From Diphasiastrum complanatum (lineage: Eukaryota > Streptophyta > Lycopodiopsida > Lycopodiales > Lycopodiaceae), in the NCBI GenBank assembly GCA_029204225.1, contig CM055095.1, forward strand, positions 37,720,597 through 37,784,596: a DNA stretch of 64,000 nucleotides, given 5' to 3'. Each line of letters starts with the position of its first letter. Within the stretch, counting starts at the first letter, position 1. A program made the translations under genes and the position numbers. A model generated the notes under the pieces. The model was not told where the DNA came from. It saw nothing but the letters and a program-made list of their open reading frames with translations, and ran no database searches. Shown here piece after piece: positions 59,204 to 64,000 of the stretch.

Positions 59204-60050
59204 ATGGACATTCAAAACTGTATGAATTGTAGCACATGTTCAAAAAATGATAGATTGCACTGGTTTCTATCTTTTGCAATGTTTGTAAAGGTTTTTGTTA
59301 AATTTAATATTTGTAGAACAACGACAATTTTAATTTGTAGTGATTTAACAGACGAGATGTTATCAGGCCTCCTAGATGATCAATGGGATAAAAAGAGTGA
59401 TGGCAAATTCAAATACATAGTTAATAGATTGTCAATGAAATTTAGATATCAAATAGAAAAACAAATGCTTTCTTTAACATTTTAATATAGAAGATGGTCC
59501 AAAGTTGGCAATGAATAGAGAGCATTGAATCAAGATTCTACATAAAATCATCAAGATCAAATAGAAATTCAAGTGACGCAAAATGATTCTACTATTACAA
59601 CAATTGAGGTGGAGGTAGATTGGACACTGAATCGATCAGAGCTTACTTTGCTGCAATATGATATTCCTGAACACTTTTGTTTTCGATTCAATGAGAGATT
59701 GATACATGTATGTGTGTTTTCTATACAATGTTAATACACATTTGAAATGACTTTCAATGAGTTTATTTAAAATTATTTCAGTGTTTTCACTATTTTGTGC
59801 TTGCATCTAATATCTATCCCAATGTTGTTATTGTTTAACAAGTTTCTTTGATGTACATGTAAGACCAAGACAAGAAAATCGTATATAGTGCAAGGATTTA
59901 AATACAAGTGTAGAAATTGTCAAAATCGCATAAACATTGGGATGGTAGACATGCAACAATGTACCTTTCAAAAAAAGAAACTCAAATAACTTCAAGATTT
60001 CATCGAACATATGGTATTCAATATTTTGGGAAATGTACATTGTTAGCAAA
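59204..60050 (+). other. Unrecognised exon-like ORFs
   Basis: A frame with LTDEMLSGLLDDQWDKKSDG (59340-59410) faintly resembles Myb/SANT-like domains. A second frame, VDWTLNRSELTLLQYDIPEHFCF, ends at a consensus GTATGTG donor (about 59707). A third has a CRNCQN cysteine pair (59910). These may be exons of a decayed plus-strand gene. No family identified. Confidence 0.2.
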
Positions 60051-60149
60051 ATCGAAATAAAATATTCGTGGCTTTCAAGAATACCCCACTTTCTGTTTGC
60101 ATATCCATTCTATGCATCATCATGTGAGGATATCTTTTGATACATTTGT

Positions 60150-61060
60150 ATTTTATATCAACAATTAGTTACACTTATATCGATATTTACATTTCAATCA
60201 TAAGCGTCCACGTCTGGGGTAGCTCATGCTTGTAGGACCTTGCAGACGATAATAGGACTTGCAGCATTTCATGTCAGAACTGATGAACAGTTTTTGTTGA
60301 TACTTCAGGACATTGAAACTGCAATTTAAAACATTGAGTGTATATATTAGCCAATGACTAATAACCTATAATTACACAAATATTATATCATCAGGATACT
60401 GGAAGTTGAGAAATTTGCCCCACGTATATTAACAATTGGACTTTGCATCATATACCAATCCAAGAATGATTTAACATTCCAAATGCAAAACCATCCGCAA
60501 CTGAATGCATTGTCTTGTTGCGAAGACTAAAAGATTACAACGAAAAATTATTAAATGTATAATTCGGTATAATTTTTAACTGCATGCCATCATCTAAATA
60601 AAAAATCAGTGAAAAGATTTTTTTACCTTTGCATCAACAATATTCTTTCAGTATTTACATTTAGCCCATCTGGCCTGGGCAATAGCTCCACCATCTTCTT
60701 GTATAAGGAGTCGACATTGGAATGGGTGGCATTCAAGGAATTTATTTTCATGCACACAAGTGTGCAGCTTCTAGTAGAATCCACTTTTAAAGATATAACA
60801 TGCATGTTCCAATGTGTGCTGCTAGCAAATGACAAGCAATGAATGACTAGAATCTATAAGAGTTTCTAAAAACCAAATCTTACAAAAAGAAATTATCTTA
60901 CTCTCTGCACAATATGGAATGATGAAGATGGTTGTCTCCTCGCTTATGTGCTTGAAGAGCCTTCTAGCTTTCCTCTCTCGATGCTACATCTCTATTCAAG
61001 GGAGGTGAGGGTGAAGAGCTGGGAGACCGAAGCTTGCGTTGTGCCCGCTTGGGCTTGTCA
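60150..61060 (-). other. Unrecognised exon-like ORFs on the minus strand
   Basis: A 70-residue frame (60835-60623) contains NVDSLYKKMVELLPRPDGLN. Neighbouring short frames have RKARRLFKHISEETTIFIIP (about 60965-60905). They face the plus-strand ORFs at 59.2-60.05 kb. I recognise no family and the coding status is doubtful. Confidence 0.2.
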
Positions 61061-61101
61061 AAAATTAGTGAGAATGAGCGGAAGCTGATGAGCGAGCTTG
61101 G

Positions 61102-61687
61102 TGTAGGATCAGAAGCGCCACAAACAACAACAGAATATTCAAATTGAATGATTCAGACAAATGCTCAATGAAACAATACAATAGTGAGACTGAGAATTTG
61201 CACTCTGATTAATATCAAATAGTGAGTAAAATACTTGAAGTGATAACTTCAGCTTACAATCGTTGAGTGTGATAATGCTGGCTACAAAAACTCGAAAAAT
61301 TAGAAGAAGTTTTCTGATAAAGATTAAGTCTTAACTAACTTCATATCCACAGCTTATAGGTCTATTACAAAATATCTTCTTGCTAAATATCTAATTAGCA
61401 TTAATTGCTAGCTACTTCATTTATTACAACCGCCCTTGAATGTACAAAGTAGGCAGACTTTTAGCGCGAATCAGATTTCTAACCGACAGTATCGAAATTT
61501 ACATTGTATCGAAAATTACAATGACCGAAAAATATAGAATTTTTTGAGTCGATACAGTATCAAAAAATTCTAGAAAGTTCGATCTTGAATTTTTCGATCT
61601 TCTACTCAAAAATTTGAGCCTTCTGTTTCTGATTTTTTAGAATGCTCATTAATGAATATATTTGAGGCTGAGCATCGAATTCCAACA
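61102..61687 (-). repeat. 3' LTR of Copia H
   Basis: 586 bases. On the minus strand it starts TGTTGGAATTCGATGC and ends GATCCTACA (TG...CA), preceded by the polypurine tract AAGGGGGAG and the end of pol. The termini match the LTR family at 14465 and 23970, but the interior is shorter. Confidence 0.87.
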
Positions 61688-61694
61688 CTCCCCC

Positions 61695-62015
61695 TTAATG
61701 TGGATCCATAAGACTTTTGATTTTCAGATTCAACATGTCGTTGAATCTGAGATGGTGCTCTTTTGACAGAGCCTTTGTGAAGTAATTTGCTACATTTATT
61801 CTGTCTTGCAGTAGATTGATGATACCTTCTTGCTTTGCAATTTCTCTCTTAAATAGTGATACCTGATTTCGATATGCTTGCTTCAAGAATGAAATCTCAG
61901 ATTGAGAGAGAGAGCTATGGTGCTTTGTTTGTCACAAAAGATGGTCGTTGGATGTGACTGTGTAAGGTCGATTTTTGCTAGCAGGTGCCTCAGATGCTCA
62001 AAGCATATCCTCCAT
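61695..62015 (-). pseudogene. Copia H RNase H C-terminus
   Basis: On the minus strand HPTTIFCDKQSTIALSLN and KHIEIRYHYLRE-like sequence (62.0-61.87 kb) lead to NVANYFTKALSKEHHLRFND and a stop at 61695. This is the usual end of Copia pol. The rest of the element upstream is missing: beyond about 62015 no pol sequence is seen. Confidence 0.85.
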
Positions 62016-64000
62016 ACTTTGATTACTCCTTTTCATATGTCCATTCAACTATGAAAGAACTACAACTAAATGAGATTTTTAGTTTCTCAAATACTATTGA
62101 CCAAAAATGACCTGTGATAACGATTACTAACTATGTCTTTGGACAATCCGTAGAGTTGAAACTATTGCTCTACAAATATCTTAGCTAAATCAAATGCCTT
62201 CACAATATATTTAGTTATAATAACTGTAGCTAATCTGGTTAGGCGATTCACAATTACCCAACTTGCATCATGACCTTTTTGACTCCAAAATACCAATTAC
62301 GAAATCAATAAAATGTTGTTCCACCTCTTGTTAGAAATTTCTTCTTGCATATACATAGGCTTCATGGATTATTTTTATTATAGTGAATGCAGATTCCAAT
62401 TCTTTAAGCTCAAGATCAATGGACACCAAAACTACCAACTATGGCCCCTAAGTGTCCCATGATACACTATCTTCCATGATACAATATCTTAAAAGCAAAA
62501 CAATACATTAATCTTCTCAAACTATCAATCCTTGTGGTAGATCGACTATCCTACTAGATAGACAATAATCTGTCTACCCAACGGTACCTTCAGCTTCTTA
62601 AAAGCTCCCAATGGATAAGCAATACCTTCATTCATATATATAATCAATCCTTGAACATTAAGCAGTAAATACATTCAATTATTTACACACCCAATAGAGT
62701 TGACCCACTACTTTCATGTAAAGTATGTTCTTACATGGCTGCCTATAGTTACTGCCTACATACAATTACATAGCAAGATTGATGCAACATTTTTTGGAGG
62801 AAGCATGCTCATGCACTCTAATGACTTTGTGCTTGATTCACTTCGCATAAATCACCCCTTGAACTTCATCCATCAACTTGATCTATGTACCTTAGACTTT
62901 GCTCACAAGTAAGTATGAAAAACAATCTTAACTAGCTCACAAGCTTGCCATAAAACTATTCACATTGATTAGATTACATACAAAAAAAGCAAATATTTCA
63001 TATTCAGATTGTTAACATTCAAAATCCAACTCAATGTGCTGGTGTACTAAATTGAAAAGTAAAAGTAGAACTCCCCTGTCAGATTTTAATCTATATATTA
63101 ATAAGCACCTTAATCCATAAGATAGAGATGAAAACTAGATGCTATGATGTCATCACATGCCACGTCCTGCCAGAACAGTTGTTTTTTCCTTATATGTCCT
63201 TATTGTGTGACTGAATAGAGTTGAACCTCTGACCTCAAGCTGAGGAAAGGAGGCCTATACCAATACGCCACTTGTTGGGGGACCTTCAGATTGTTGACGC
63301 CTTAATGTCAACCTATCCATTAAACAATGTACATATCATACACAAAGCCTTTTGAGTACAGTCAGAATTTCAGGGTGGCCTAAGAAATTGTTCTGAATTG
63401 AGACCCTACGACTTTTTGCCAGTAAACTCACTATCACAGTAATTAACTAGCTAAAAGTTCATAATTTCTGTAAGTGCATGGACTGCCCTAAAAAATGTGC
63501 TCCTATTTTGTGAAATGTTAGATCTTTCACAACAATAATGGATCTTAATCGTATGTGAACTGCAACCACAGTTGACAGTGCTAATTCTACTTTCTTGGGT
63601 ATTGAACTTTTCATCAGAGTCTGAGCATTTCAAGTGTGGCTTGTTGGCAACAATTTGTTTCTGGTTCTTTTTCAAAGTCCAAAGTCTGCTGATATTTTGT
63701 CAAACTTTCAAGCCCCATGGAAAAATGGACCCACCCTTCAATCCCAAATGGTCAACCGCCACATATTTATCTCATAAGAGAATTTGGTTTGCTTTGTCCG
63801 ATCAAACCTTTAACATGTGCATTTCCTGGTCTGTGATAGCCTTGCACCAGGTTGAATCTGCTCTAGCGTAGAAGCTGTGAACTTTTCCGAAAGATGATAG
63901 TGAGTTATTCTTGCTTGTTCTAGTCTTAGGAAACACTTGACAATGTGATGTCTCAACTTGTAAAAATGTCATCTAGCATGCACTGCATCTGCTTTCTAGA
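62016..64000. other. Terminal stretch, no gene recognised
   Basis: Only short ORFs without family motifs. A tRNA-like repeat fragment lies at about 63221-63290. Confidence 0.35.
63221..63290 (-). repeat. tRNA-derived SINE-like fragment
   Basis: On the minus strand, AAGTGGCGTATTGGTATAGG resembles an A box region, and GGTCAGAGGTTCAACTC follows as a B-box-like segment about 30 bases on. I could not fold it as a functional tRNA. Confidence 0.45.

Noticed and set aside
59840..60010. Cysteine-containing frame as an RNA polymerase subunit Rpb12-like protein
   Set aside because: Only one Cys pair (CRNCQN) is seen, spacing and flanking residues do not fit, and the frame is broken.
63451..63871. ORFs of 74 and 99 codons near the window end
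   Set aside because: They overlap on opposite strands, have no family motifs and no promoter or splice context.

Overview
The window is nuclear DNA of a land plant. It carries one spliced plant-type ARF-GEF gene of the BIG1-4 class, Ty1/Copia and Ty3/Gypsy retrotransposons of plant type, a Copia primer-binding site complementary to initiator tRNA-Met, tRNA-derived SINEs, a hAT-type MITE and long (CT)n microsatellites. The dense and decayed transposon content suggests a large genome. A fern or other non-flowering plant is my guess, at low confidence.

Layout. 1-4.8 kb: a truncated coiled-coil transposon-like gene (minus) and a degenerate Copia (plus). 5.0-8.6 kb: module A, made of an unrecognised partner gene (plus), an array of 67-bp hairpins and a divergent histone H3-like gene (minus). 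8.8-24.8 kb: Copia elements in both orientations, including one nested inside another, plus a second copy of the coiled-coil family. 24.8-27.4 kb: repeats. 27.4-35.7 kb: the intact BIG gene, 11 inferred exons and 1,795 residues. 35.7-40.8 kb: SINE, hAT MITE and a transposase-like fragment. 40.9-45.2 kb: a two-LTR Copia that keeps an open gag-protease reading frame but has lost nearly all of pol. 47.2-50.0 kb: module B, a histone H3-like gene (plus) facing a partner gene (minus) with hairpins between. 50-64 kb: microsatellite, fold-back element, SINE, Gypsy remnant, unrecognised exon-like ORFs and a Copia LTR with its pol tail.

The main result is the two modules. Each pairs an H3-like protein with the same unrecognised partner gene, tail to tail. 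Both H3-like genes begin with the exact histone H3 start MARTKQTAR. They then have a long non-histone spacer and end in a recognisable H3 histone fold. In both modules the partner lies beyond the 3' end of the H3-like gene, and inverted repeats sharing short motifs lie between the two genes. The partners match each other over at least three blocks. Both copies are damaged by frameshifts and TAG stops, so these look like decayed copies of a repeated two-gene unit. I infer a mobile, viral-like or otherwise amplified unit, but I could not find its ends.

The BIG gene is the only clearly functional conserved gene. It should encode a trans-Golgi guanine-nucleotide exchange factor for ARF GTPases, and its Sec7 domain has the four-residue signature of brefeldin-A-sensitive members.
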